A stretch of DNA of 36,616 nucleotides from Bacteroidota bacterium (GTDB lineage Bacteria > Bacteroidota > Bacteroidia > 2-12-FULL-35-15): positions 1 through 36,616 of the forward strand of contig JANYDQ010000343.1 of NCBI GenBank assembly GCA_025363555.1. The letters are read 5' to 3'. Both the position numbers and the translations under genes were made by a program. The stretch's first letter is position 1. Each line of letters starts with the position of its first letter. The notes under the pieces are model-generated. The model ran no database searches and was not told where the DNA came from. It was given only the letters and a program-made list of their open reading frames with translations. Positions 8,351-16,732 of this stretch are shown here, piece after piece.

Positions 8351-8406
8351 TATAATAATGGCGGCAAATGTTATAATGCTTTTCTTTTAAAATCCACCTA
8401 TTTTTG
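8351..8406 (+). promoter_or_regulatory. Promoter of STAS-like gene with tandem TRTAAY sites
   Basis: TATAATGCTTTTCTTTTAAAATCCACCTATTTTTG (TATTTTTG -7); distal TATAAT exactly 21 bp upstream. Confidence 0.65.
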
Positions 8407-8446
8407 TAGAATAAAATAAGCGGTACATTTAAGAATCTGAATAGCT

Positions 8447-8842
8447 ATGCTACAACCTTCTTCCACGGCTCAATTAATTGAATTTCCTTCCTCTACTATT
8501 TGGTTTGGGGAAGAAGGAATAGTGTATTCTGTTTCAAAAAAAATGCCGCCCGCTACTATTGAGGAAACAAAAAAGGTAGTGGAAGATTTTAAGAAAATGC
8601 TTGATGGCAAAAAAGTGTGTTTCCTGATTGATGTTACCCATTCTCAAGCTACCACGCCAGAAGTGCGGAACTATGCGGCACTGGAGTTTCCTAAATTTAC
8701 AAAAGCAATAGCCATGGTTTCCGATTCGGCTTTGGGCACTATGCTGGCAAATATGTTTTTCACCATCAAAAAACAACCTTACCCAACCAAAATGTTTTCA
8801 TCCCAGGAAAAAGCGGAAGAATGGCTTAAGCAGTATTTGTAA
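8447..8842 (+). CDS. SpoIIAA/STAS-like small protein
   Basis: 131 aa; KVCFLIDVTHSQATTPEVRNYAALEFPKFTKAIAMVSDSALGTMLANMFFTIKKQPYPTKMFSSQEKAEEWLKQYL. Confidence 0.5.
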   Translation: MLQPSSTAQLIEFPSSTIWFGEEGIVYSVSKKMPPATIEETKKVVEDFKKMLDGKKVCFLIDVTHSQATTPEVRNYAALEFPKFTKAIAMVSDSALGTMLANMFFTIKKQPYPTKMFSSQEKAEEWLKQYL

Positions 8843-8911
8843 AATCGGAGTTTGTTTTTTCCGCATTGGTTTGTTATTACAAAAAACAAAAAATTATTAC
8901 TAAAAACAAAA

Positions 8912-8940
8912 ACTGAAAATTTATTTTTTTAAAATTTCAG
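8912..8940. terminator. Hairpin between convergent genes
   Basis: CTGAAAATTTATTTTTTTAAAATTTCAG, imperfect A/T-rich stem. Confidence 0.45.
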
Positions 8941-8964
8941 CTATTTGTAGTTAGAAATTGTTTT

Positions 8965-10356
8965 CTACTCCACTACTACCTTTTTCACCTCTCTTCTCAT
9001 CTGCTTGTCGAAGCCTCCCCCGATCACTTCCACCAAATAAACCCCTTTCCCTACTCCACTCAAATCAAAACTCTCTTTCAATTCTTTTTGAAAAGAATAT
9101 TTTTTACTGATAATGGATTTCCCTAAAAGATTTTTTATATTAATAGTTGCTTCAGGACAATCTCCTTTAAAACAAACAGTAAAAATATTAGTTGTTGGGT
9201 TGGGGTAAATAGTAAAATCGGAACTATTTACAATTGCATTGACCAACACTGTAGTATTGTTATTTCCAAATTTCATTACCGTTTCATAGTAATGTGGGGT
9301 ATTATCATCACTAAAAGACAAATACAGATTATCATTTCTATCAATAGCTAAGGTGGTAAATAAAACATCCCATGCCGATACTCCGGAACTTCCAACAGGC
9401 AGCCAATCTGTACCATTAAATTTTCTTACCACTGCCCTCTGACCGTTTAAATTGTCTTTATAAGCTACATAAATAGAATCTTTTGAATCTATTGCAATAG
9501 AAGCGTATTCTGTGTTGCCGGCAGAAGCAGGAGTCCCCAGTTCAACCCAATTATTCCCGTCAAATTTTACTACAGCTGCCTTATTTGAAACAGAACAAAC
9601 CATATATGGATTATTATTACTATCAAAAGCCAGGCTTCTTGTATATTCCGCATTCCAGTTTTTAAACCCTGGTGTACCCACCTGCACCCAATTAGTGCCA
9701 TCAAACTTTTGAACAGTAGCCCTGAAACTATTGCTGAAATCTGAATAAGCAACATAAGGAACATTATGTTTATCAAAAGTAATGGAAGTGTATAAAGCCC
9801 CTTCGTTGCCATCTCCCAACAGGGAAAATCCCGGTGTTCCAACATAAATCCAATTGGTTCCATCAAATTTCTTAACGCTTGCTCTGTAATCATGAGCAAC
9901 ATCCCGAAAGGTAACATAAGGAATGCCGTTGGAATCTATTGCAATAGAATTATAACTCACCGCAGTATCCGAAAAACCAGGATTACCTAAATATACCCAA
10001 TTGCTTCCATCAAATTTCATCACTGTAATTTTTTTGCCCACTGTCCAATCCATATATGTTACATAAGGTATTCCTGTTCTATCAAAAGCCATTGAAGGAC
10101 AATCTACAATACCGGCAGAAAATTCTCTGTTACCAACCGTATCCCAATTAGTCCCGTTATATTTCATTACTGTTGCCTTTGCATAATGCCCTGAATCGCG
10201 AAAAACTACATAAGGTTCATTAGTTAAAGGATTTACAGCAATGAAAGGGTAATCAGCCACTGCATTTGAAAAACCTGCCACACCTGCAATTTGCCATTGC
10301 GCAACCATGTGTGACACGATTAACAAAAACACTGTTATAACTACTCCTTTTTTCAT
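8965..10356 (-). CDS. Secreted seven-repeat (predicted beta-propeller) protein with T9SS type A sorting domain
   Basis: Signal peptide; seven units of the form IAIDSNGIPYVTFRD...FDGTNWxxVG; C-terminal FTIYPNPTTNIFTV...CTD. Confidence 0.8.
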   Translation of the reverse strand: MKKGVVITVFLLIVSHMVAQWQIAGVAGFSNAVADYPFIAVNPLTNEPYVVFRDSGHYAKATVMKYNGTNWDTVGNREFSAGIVDCPSMAFDRTGIPYVTYMDWTVGKKITVMKFDGSNWVYLGNPGFSDTAVSYNSIAIDSNGIPYVTFRDVAHDYRASVKKFDGTNWIYVGTPGFSLLGDGNEGALYTSITFDKHNVPYVAYSDFSNSFRATVQKFDGTNWVQVGTPGFKNWNAEYTRSLAFDSNNNPYMVCSVSNKAAVVKFDGNNWVELGTPASAGNTEYASIAIDSKDSIYVAYKDNLNGQRAVVRKFNGTDWLPVGSSGVSAWDVLFTTLAIDRNDNLYLSFSDDNTPHYYETVMKFGNNNTTVLVNAIVNSSDFTIYPNPTTNIFTVCFKGDCPEATINIKNLLGKSIISKKYSFQKELKESFDLSGVGKGVYLVEVIGGGFDKQMRREVKKVVVE

Positions 10357-10381
10357 TGTTAATTTCTTATTAAATATGCTG

Positions 10382-10437
10382 CAAAGATCAATAAAATTAA
10401 TGTTTTGAGACTTACACCCCTTTAATAATTCATTACG
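10382..10437 (-). promoter_or_regulatory. Promoter of propeller gene with tandem TRTAA-type sites
   Basis: TGTAAGTCTCAAAACATTAATTTTATTGATCTTTG; distal CGTAAT 21 bp upstream (1 mismatch). Confidence 0.45.
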
Positions 10438-10457
10438 TCATTCAACTTTTACAAATC

Positions 10458-10513
10458 AATAACATTTTCACAAAATTTTATAAAAGGAAATATTAATCTT
10501 ACCACCACCTTTG
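10458..10513 (+). promoter_or_regulatory. Promoter of 10533 gene with tandem TRTAA-type sites
   Basis: TATAAAAGGAAATATTAATCTTACCACCACCTTTG; distal AATAAC 21 bp upstream (1 mismatch). Confidence 0.45.
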
Positions 10514-10532
10514 CAGCCCGAAAACAAAACAG

Positions 10533-13244
10533 ATGAAAAAAAGTACTGTGCTGACTATCATTATAGTTTATCTGAATAGTTTTGCTTTTGCACAATTCCC
10601 TGCCGGAATTAATGTTTGGATGAATAACAAATACATTCATTATCCTACTAACCCGGGAGGCTATGCCGATTTTCCGCCCACCCAAAACCTTGTGAGCGCA
10701 ACGGGAGTTAAATATTATAGAATTGGAGGTTCAGGTTACGACATCTATGGAACAGCAATAGGTGACGATTCAGCACACAACGACTACATAGCCGCAATTG
10801 ATAAAATAAAACACGCTAATCCTGATGCAGGGTTTTTAATCCAGGTTCCTTTTCACTCGGATAGCATGACATCAATACTCGCCAAAATATTAGTTCTGAA
10901 TATTAAAAATGCTTTTCCTTCACAACGATTTTATTACGCTATCGGAAACGAATGGGATAGATATGTTAAGCCCGGTACTTCTGCAAAATATTCTTCATCT
11001 GAAATTAGCGATACTATAAAGAAGTATGCAATGGAAATGAAATCAGCGGATACGACTATTCGCATTGTTGCTCCTGCACTTTCTAATTTTAAAGCAATGG
11101 ATAGAGACACTAATTTAATAATGAAACGCCTGCTTACCAGTATTGACAGCATTACTGGAAAAATTGCTGCCAGTCCTTATGCTTTCTTAAACGGACATTA
11201 TTACTATGTTGACTGCATTGACTTCCATTCATACGGAGGAACTGTGGGAATATTAGATACTATCCTTTCATCAGATTACGATTCTATCCGAGCCGGAATA
11301 ATAAATTATCCTGACAATGGCGGTTTTAAAAAAAACCTAGACACCCTCCAGATATGGCTTCACCATGCAAATATAGCACGAAGCCCAAGCCCTCTAACTT
11401 TTGCCATCTCCGAAATGAATGTATGTTCCACTAATCCGGTGAAAGCAATTGCTAACGGAGACACTACCACCAATTGCACGCAAGGCATTGCCAGCCGCTC
11501 CTTTTTTGCCGGGCAAATGTGGGCAGATTATTTTTCAACGATTATTGCCAGTTCCACCTCTCCGGGCAATGCCAAATGCGAATTTATCATGCCCTGGAGC
11601 ATTCATGAACATAATGGCGATGGCAGCATTACTGATTTAGGAATGACCAAAGGCACTGCGTCCGACACTACAGCTCCCATTCCGCTCTCTACTTATCATC
11701 ATTTTAACCTCATGACTCATTATTTTAATCAGAAATTTTATCGCGGTAACTCTTCCATTTCTCCAAACGTAAAGACATTTGCAAGCATTGACCCGAATAC
11801 AAATTTTATTTATGTAATGATTCTTAACAGAAATAAAACTAATTATTCGTATAACATTGGATTTTCAGGAGCAGACGCTTTTCAGTTTGCAGATTTGCAT
11901 CTTCATTTTCCTTTCACTTCAATATACACAATGGACACTACCGTTTATCCTTTTGCTTCCTATGATACGCTTTTTGGAAATTCAACTGTGGTGCTTCAGT
12001 TCAATTGCCACGGTGCTTTTATAATGAAAAAAGTGTACAACCTTGATGATGCACTAAACGATCAACTCCCAAGAGTAAAACAAGCAGAAACTATTCCTAC
12101 TGATATTACTTATCTTAACAAAAATATAATAAATTGCGGTCATGCAGGAGGCACGCACATAGGTGGAATCATTACTTCGAGCACGACTTATGTAAACGAT
12201 ACTATATATATTACCAGCGACCTATCGGTATCTGGGGCTTCGGAACTTACTTTTGTATCCTGCCTGGTTATTGTTTCCGAAGGGGTAAAAATATCGACCG
12301 GAAACCATGGCGGCATTGTTTTACTTAATACCGTTATGGCAGGTTGCGAAGGTAAAACATGGAAAGGAATAGAGATGATGGGAAACTACTACGCTACGGA
12401 AAGATTACATATTACCAATTCATCTATTTTTAATGCAAGCAGGACTATATGGACAGATAAAATACCGGATATAGCCATCACTCAATCTGTATTTGCAAAC
12501 GGGACATCGGCAATAAATTTGAATTCAAGCCATGCTTTTACTATTACCAAAAACCTTATTGCCGGATATACTATGGGAATAAGCACCAAGGGCACTGTAG
12601 CCAATTATCTATCGGAAATTAAAGACAACAGGATTATGGATGTGGAAACAGCCATGACATTTACAAATGATATGCATAATTACCTGGATATATTTTGCAA
12701 CGAAATGTTTTATACCCAAAAAGGCATTGCAGCCAGCACCACCCATTTGAAAGACCAGGGAACATTAAGCATAAGCGCACAAAACAGGTTTACGAAAACA
12801 GTACCCGATATTAATTTGAATTACCTGGACATTTCGGGCTCATCGCCCTTGTATTATTACGGACCATCTGAAACAGTTCCTTTCAGCAAACCCAATATTT
12901 CCAACATAACTACTCATCTTGCTTTTGCAGACAGAACGTGTTACCATACTTTTATGGAAACTTGCCAAACTTCTGCGGGCATTACCGAAAACCTTTCCAG
13001 TCCTTATCCCGAAATGCTCATTTATCCAAACCCGACTGCAGGAACATTTACCATTGGCTTTACGAACCTGACCTCCTGCGCATGTACCTTAACTATCTAT
13101 GACAGGTTGGGAAAACAAATTAGCAACACTAAAATACAAGCCAAAACTGGAAGTACTACTTTGCAAATAGAAAATAAAGGACTCTATTTTGTTTCGCTTC
13201 AAGATGGTAAAGAAAGGATAACCCAAAAAGTGATAGTGGAATAG
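10533..13244 (+). CDS. Secreted protein: N-terminal glycoside-hydrolase-like (TIM-barrel) region, beta-helix-like region, T9SS type A sorting domain
   Basis: Signal peptide; YYAIGNEWDRYVKPGTSAKYSSSE, FAISEMNVC, FIMPWSIHEHNGDGSITDLGMT; later right-handed-helix-like repeats; MLIYPNPTAGTFTI...CTD. Confidence 0.6.
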   Translation: MKKSTVLTIIIVYLNSFAFAQFPAGINVWMNNKYIHYPTNPGGYADFPPTQNLVSATGVKYYRIGGSGYDIYGTAIGDDSAHNDYIAAIDKIKHANPDAGFLIQVPFHSDSMTSILAKILVLNIKNAFPSQRFYYAIGNEWDRYVKPGTSAKYSSSEISDTIKKYAMEMKSADTTIRIVAPALSNFKAMDRDTNLIMKRLLTSIDSITGKIAASPYAFLNGHYYYVDCIDFHSYGGTVGILDTILSSDYDSIRAGIINYPDNGGFKKNLDTLQIWLHHANIARSPSPLTFAISEMNVCSTNPVKAIANGDTTTNCTQGIASRSFFAGQMWADYFSTIIASSTSPGNAKCEFIMPWSIHEHNGDGSITDLGMTKGTASDTTAPIPLSTYHHFNLMTHYFNQKFYRGNSSISPNVKTFASIDPNTNFIYVMILNRNKTNYSYNIGFSGADAFQFADLHLHFPFTSIYTMDTTVYPFASYDTLFGNSTVVLQFNCHGAFIMKKVYNLDDALNDQLPRVKQAETIPTDITYLNKNIINCGHAGGTHIGGIITSSTTYVNDTIYITSDLSVSGASELTFVSCLVIVSEGVKISTGNHGGIVLLNTVMAGCEGKTWKGIEMMGNYYATERLHITNSSIFNASRTIWTDKIPDIAITQSVFANGTSAINLNSSHAFTITKNLIAGYTMGISTKGTVANYLSEIKDNRIMDVETAMTFTNDMHNYLDIFCNEMFYTQKGIAASTTHLKDQGTLSISAQNRFTKTVPDINLNYLDISGSSPLYYYGPSETVPFSKPNISNITTHLAFADRTCYHTFMETCQTSAGITENLSSPYPEMLIYPNPTAGTFTIGFTNLTSCACTLTIYDRLGKQISNTKIQAKTGSTTLQIENKGLYFVSLQDGKERITQKVIVE

Positions 13245-13275
13245 GGTCACAACCAAGAGAGGTAGTTGCCAACTA

Positions 13276-13431
13276 AATTGAAGATGTTCCAAATGCGATT
13301 GGAGGTGTGCCAAATGCAATTGGAGGTGTTCCGAATGCGATCGGAGGTGTGCCAAATGCGATTGGAGGTGTGGACCAAATGCGATTGGAGGTGTGGCGAA
13401 TGCGATTGGATGTGGCGAATGCGATTGGATT
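13276..13431. repeat. 21-bp minisatellite (CCAAATGCGATTGGAGGTGTG)n, about 7 copies
   Basis: Successive copies GATTGGAGGTGTKCCRAATGC; indels in the last units. Confidence 0.9.
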
Positions 13432-13573
13432 GTTAAATAATGTTAAAATAACGACTTGCGTCCTCTAATTTTTTTAGCGGGGAAAAGGTGAAAAATTTAT
13501 TAATACGAATAAAAAGGGGGAAGGAAGCAAAGCAACTTTTAAAAACTTCTCTGCTGTTATTTCCATTTATTAT

Positions 13574-13581
13574 TACTTTTG
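13574..13581 (+). promoter_or_regulatory. -7 element TACTTTTG upstream of 13600 CDS
   Basis: Matches Bacteroidetes TAnnTTTG; no TRTAAY at the 35-nt register. Confidence 0.5.
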
Positions 13582-13599
13582 CATTCCTAAATAATAAGT

Positions 13600-14511
13600 A
13601 TGCTAACCATTAACCCGAAAGAAGTAAAGATTTCTGAATTTCATAGTTACCTACTGGGGGCTGTTGCTCCCCGCCCCATTGCGTTTGCAAGTACGGTGGA
13701 TAAAGATGGAAATCCAAACCTGGCACCGTTTAGCTTTTTTAATGTGTTTAGCGCGAATCCGCCCATTGCTATATTTGCACCTAACAGAAGCGGACGAACG
13801 GGACATAACAAGCATACATATGAAAATATTAAGGAAGTGCCGGAAGTGGTGATTAATGTGGTAAATTATAGTATGGTGCAACAAACTACGCTGGCAAGTA
13901 CTGAATATGCGAAAGGAGTAAATGAGTTTGAAAAAGCAGGTTTTACGGCTATTGCATCAGAAATGGTAAAACCTTTCAGGGTAAAAGAATCTCCGGCACA
14001 ACTCGAATGCAAGGTAAAACAGGTAATAGAACTGGGCGATAAAGGAGGAGCAGGCAACTTAATAATTTGCGAAGTGGTGCTGTTGCACATTAGCGAAGAT
14101 GTATTGGATGATAACAAACAGATAGACCCTCATAAAATTGATTTGGTTGCGCGGATGGGTGCAAACTGGTACAGCAGGGCAAATGGCACTTCTTTGTTTG
14201 AAGTAACAAAACCTATTTTGAATTTAGGAATTGGAATTGATAATATTCCTTCGTACATTCGCAACTCGAAAGTGCTTACGGGAAACAACCTGGGGCAGCT
14301 TGGGAATATCGAAAAACTGCCGGACAGTTCGGAAATAATGGCTTATAAGAATTCAGGAGCTATAAATGAAGCGTTTGAAATGTATGGCAACAATGCGACT
14401 AAACTGGAAGAGCATTTGCATCACATTGCAAAAGGATTGCTCGAAAATAAAAAAGTGGAAGAGGCCTGGAAAGTTCTTTTGTCAGTAAGTAAAAAGGAAA
14501 TTTATCAATAA
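13600..14511 (+). CDS. Flavin reductase-like (FMN-binding split barrel) family protein
   Basis: YLLGAVAPRPIAFASTVDKDGNPNLAPFSFFNVFSANPPIAIFAPNR. Confidence 0.9.
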   Translation: MLTINPKEVKISEFHSYLLGAVAPRPIAFASTVDKDGNPNLAPFSFFNVFSANPPIAIFAPNRSGRTGHNKHTYENIKEVPEVVINVVNYSMVQQTTLASTEYAKGVNEFEKAGFTAIASEMVKPFRVKESPAQLECKVKQVIELGDKGGAGNLIICEVVLLHISEDVLDDNKQIDPHKIDLVARMGANWYSRANGTSLFEVTKPILNLGIGIDNIPSYIRNSKVLTGNNLGQLGNIEKLPDSSEIMAYKNSGAINEAFEMYGNNATKLEEHLHHIAKGLLENKKVEEAWKVLLSVSKKEIYQ

Positions 14512-14608
14512 GTAAATGGCAAATGGGCAGTATGCAATAAGGCAAATTAAACAGGGAGTAAAAAGCAAACAAATCAATTATAATAATTAAAACTAAAATT
14601 TAAAAACA

Positions 14609-15010
14609 ATGGACGTAACAGGAACATTAAAAGTAAAAGGAGAAACCACAAAGGTTTCGGACAAATTCACAAAAAGAGAATTTGTGATTACGGATAATTC
14701 ATCACAATATCCTCAACACATTTCCTTTCAGTTAACACAGGACAAATGCAGTTTGCTGGACCAGTATCAATTGGGTTCGGAAATAAAAGTTCATTTTAAT
14801 CTTCGCGGCAGGGAGTGGACCAGCCCGACAGGAGAGTTAAAACATTTTAATTCGTTAGAAGCCTGGCGACTGGAAAGTGGTTCAAATGCTGGTTCTTCAG
14901 TGAATTCAAACGCGAGTTCAAATTCTAACATGTCTAACACTGCACCGGCAGCTACTTCGTCCGAATCATCATTTACTGCCCCCACGCAGGAAGACGATTT
15001 GCCGTTTTAA
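14609..15010 (+). CDS. DUF3127 domain-containing protein with SSB-like DDLPF C-terminus
   Basis: GTLKVKGETTKVSDKFTKREFVITDN...QYPQHISFQLTQDKCSLLDQYQLGSEIKVHFNLRGREW; C-terminal EDDLPF. Confidence 0.85.
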   Translation: MDVTGTLKVKGETTKVSDKFTKREFVITDNSSQYPQHISFQLTQDKCSLLDQYQLGSEIKVHFNLRGREWTSPTGELKHFNSLEAWRLESGSNAGSSVNSNASSNSNMSNTAPAATSSESSFTAPTQEDDLPF

Positions 15011-15045
15011 AACTTATTGCGAATACTAACGAATACCCGAATTAC

Positions 15046-15083
15046 ATACCCCTGACAGGTTTCAGAACGCTGTCGGGGGTATT
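15046..15083. terminator. Hairpin/terminator made of a dispersed-type repeat (CCTGACAGGTTTCAGAACGCTGTCGGGG)
   Basis: ATACCCCTGACAG...CTGTCGGGGGTAT between convergent genes; resembles the Bacteroidetes CCTGACAGGTTT repeat. Confidence 0.65.
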
Positions 15084-15096
15084 TACTGAATGGTAT

Positions 15097-16557
15097 TTAT
15101 TCCGCGATAGCGATTAACAACTTTTCCAGTTTCTTTTTCATTTCTGTAGGGGTGCAATCGTAATTGTTTGCCAGTAGAGAGAAACAAAGCATTTCGCCTT
15201 TCCTGTTTTTTACATAACCGGCATATCCCTTTGCGCGGTTCATGTAACCACTCTTGGCATGAAGATTATTATCAGCAAATGTTCCGGTACACATGCCGCC
15301 CAACGAACCTGGTTTTCCTGCCACGGGCAATGAATTATAAAAGATATTAAAATTTTTATCCTTTGCCATCACTCGTAATAGTTGCGTTTGTGTTTTAGTA
15401 GTCATCACGTTGGAGCGCGCCAATCCGCAACCATCATTCATAAAAAAACCGGAAACATCCACTCCTTTACTCTTCCAGAAATCCATCACAATAGTAGTTC
15501 CCCCGGTTTCTGTTCCGTAATCTGATTTTTGATAACTCATGTATTTTAACATACTTTCCGCAAAAAGATTGATGCTTTTCAGGTTGGTAAAATGCACAAT
15601 GGAATCGAGAGTAGGTGAGAAATTAATATACAGGGTATGTTTATCACTTTTTGAAAATGTTTTATTGTCTTTCAATTCCCTTACGGTGGTTGCTTTTTTA
15701 GCCACACTAATGCCTTTGTTCAGTAATGCTTTTGTAAACTCCTGTGCACAAAACAAAGCAGGGTCGGGCAAGGCACCATCCACTTCATAGTTTTTTTTAT
15801 TTGCAGGAATGGTGCCTTGTATGGTGCGGTAATATTGGTAAGGTGCGCCATATATATAGGCATCGTCTTCCGTACCTCTTGCAATGACGCTATTATTTAG
15901 TTGCAACTCTTTTATTTCAGGTTTCATTTTGGTAATGCTGGTTTTGCTTTCTGCTGCCCCCGAATTAAAATACAAGGTATACTTATTATCGTGATAAGAC
16001 AAACCACCGGCACCTGCACCGTAGTAGTTTCCCATATCTCCCCACACCCACTCCGCTGGTGTTATGTTATCATCAAAAATACCTGCATCACCAATGACAG
16101 CTCCGGTTATTTTTTTTATTCCTTTTGATTTAAGTATTGCTGCCCATCGCTGCAAAATTGTAGTACTGTCGTGTTCCTTTTTAAAATAGTCGGATTCCAA
16201 TGAAGGGTCGCCTCCGCCAGTAATGTATAGGTTTCCCTGTATTGTTCCTGTTGCTGTATCCAGTGTTCCATCGAACTGAAGTTTTGTTTCAAACATAAAA
16301 TCTTTTCCGAGCAAAGATAATGCTGCACCGGTAGTGGCTATTTTCATGGTGCTTGCAGGTATCAAACTAATGGTGCTGTTGTATTCGTAAAGAATGGTAT
16401 CTTTTTTTACAGGCATTACGCAGATGCTCCATACCGCGTGTTTCATGGCATTGTCTGCGTTAAGGTTTTGTATTTCATCCATTATTTTTTTATTGGTTTG
16501 TGAAAACAAAACAGGATGCAAAAGCAACACACAAAATGCAGGAATAATTTTAATCAT
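15097..16557 (-). CDS. dacB: D-alanyl-D-alanine carboxypeptidase/endopeptidase (PBP4/DacB-like, S13)
   Basis: LIPASTMKIATTGAALSLLG (SxxK), FMNDGCGLARSNVMT (SxN-like), HAKSGYMNRAKGYAGYV (KSG). Confidence 0.85.
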   Translation of the reverse strand: MIKIIPAFCVLLLHPVLFSQTNKKIMDEIQNLNADNAMKHAVWSICVMPVKKDTILYEYNSTISLIPASTMKIATTGAALSLLGKDFMFETKLQFDGTLDTATGTIQGNLYITGGGDPSLESDYFKKEHDSTTILQRWAAILKSKGIKKITGAVIGDAGIFDDNITPAEWVWGDMGNYYGAGAGGLSYHDNKYTLYFNSGAAESKTSITKMKPEIKELQLNNSVIARGTEDDAYIYGAPYQYYRTIQGTIPANKKNYEVDGALPDPALFCAQEFTKALLNKGISVAKKATTVRELKDNKTFSKSDKHTLYINFSPTLDSIVHFTNLKSINLFAESMLKYMSYQKSDYGTETGGTTIVMDFWKSKGVDVSGFFMNDGCGLARSNVMTTKTQTQLLRVMAKDKNFNIFYNSLPVAGKPGSLGGMCTGTFADNNLHAKSGYMNRAKGYAGYVKNRKGEMLCFSLLANNYDCTPTEMKKKLEKLLIAIAE

Positions 16558-16660
16558 AAATAAATATTAAAATGGTTTAAAGAAAAAACGAAATTAAATA
16601 TAAATGTGAAACAACTAAATTAATTTCACAATTGATTATCGAAATTAAAAATTATTATAA

Positions 16661-16680
16661 AACATGATTTTTATCATGTT
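16661..16680. promoter_or_regulatory. Perfect inverted repeat AACATGAT-TTTT-ATCATGTT, FNR/CRP-like operator candidate
   Basis: 8-bp arms, 4-nt spacer; core TGAT-N4-ATCA; centred about 43 nt upstream of the TSS predicted from TAACTTTG (16700-16707). Confidence 0.6.
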
Positions 16681-16699
16681 ATTAGCAATTTAATAGTTG

Positions 16700-16707
16700 T
16701 AACTTTG
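16700..16707 (+). promoter_or_regulatory. -7 element TAACTTTG upstream of 16733 CDS
   Basis: Exact TAnnTTTG match 26 nt before ATG. Confidence 0.65.
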
Positions 16708-16732
16708 CATTATAAAACTTAAATAAAAAAAT

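Noticed and set aside
13089-13355. Minus ORF MAHLRSHSEHLQLHLAHLQSHLEHLQF
   Set aside because: Antisense translation of the minisatellite and the end of the 10533 gene
13276-13431. Repeat array as a CRISPR
   Set aside because: 21-bp units are contiguous with no unique spacers and there are no cas genes nearby
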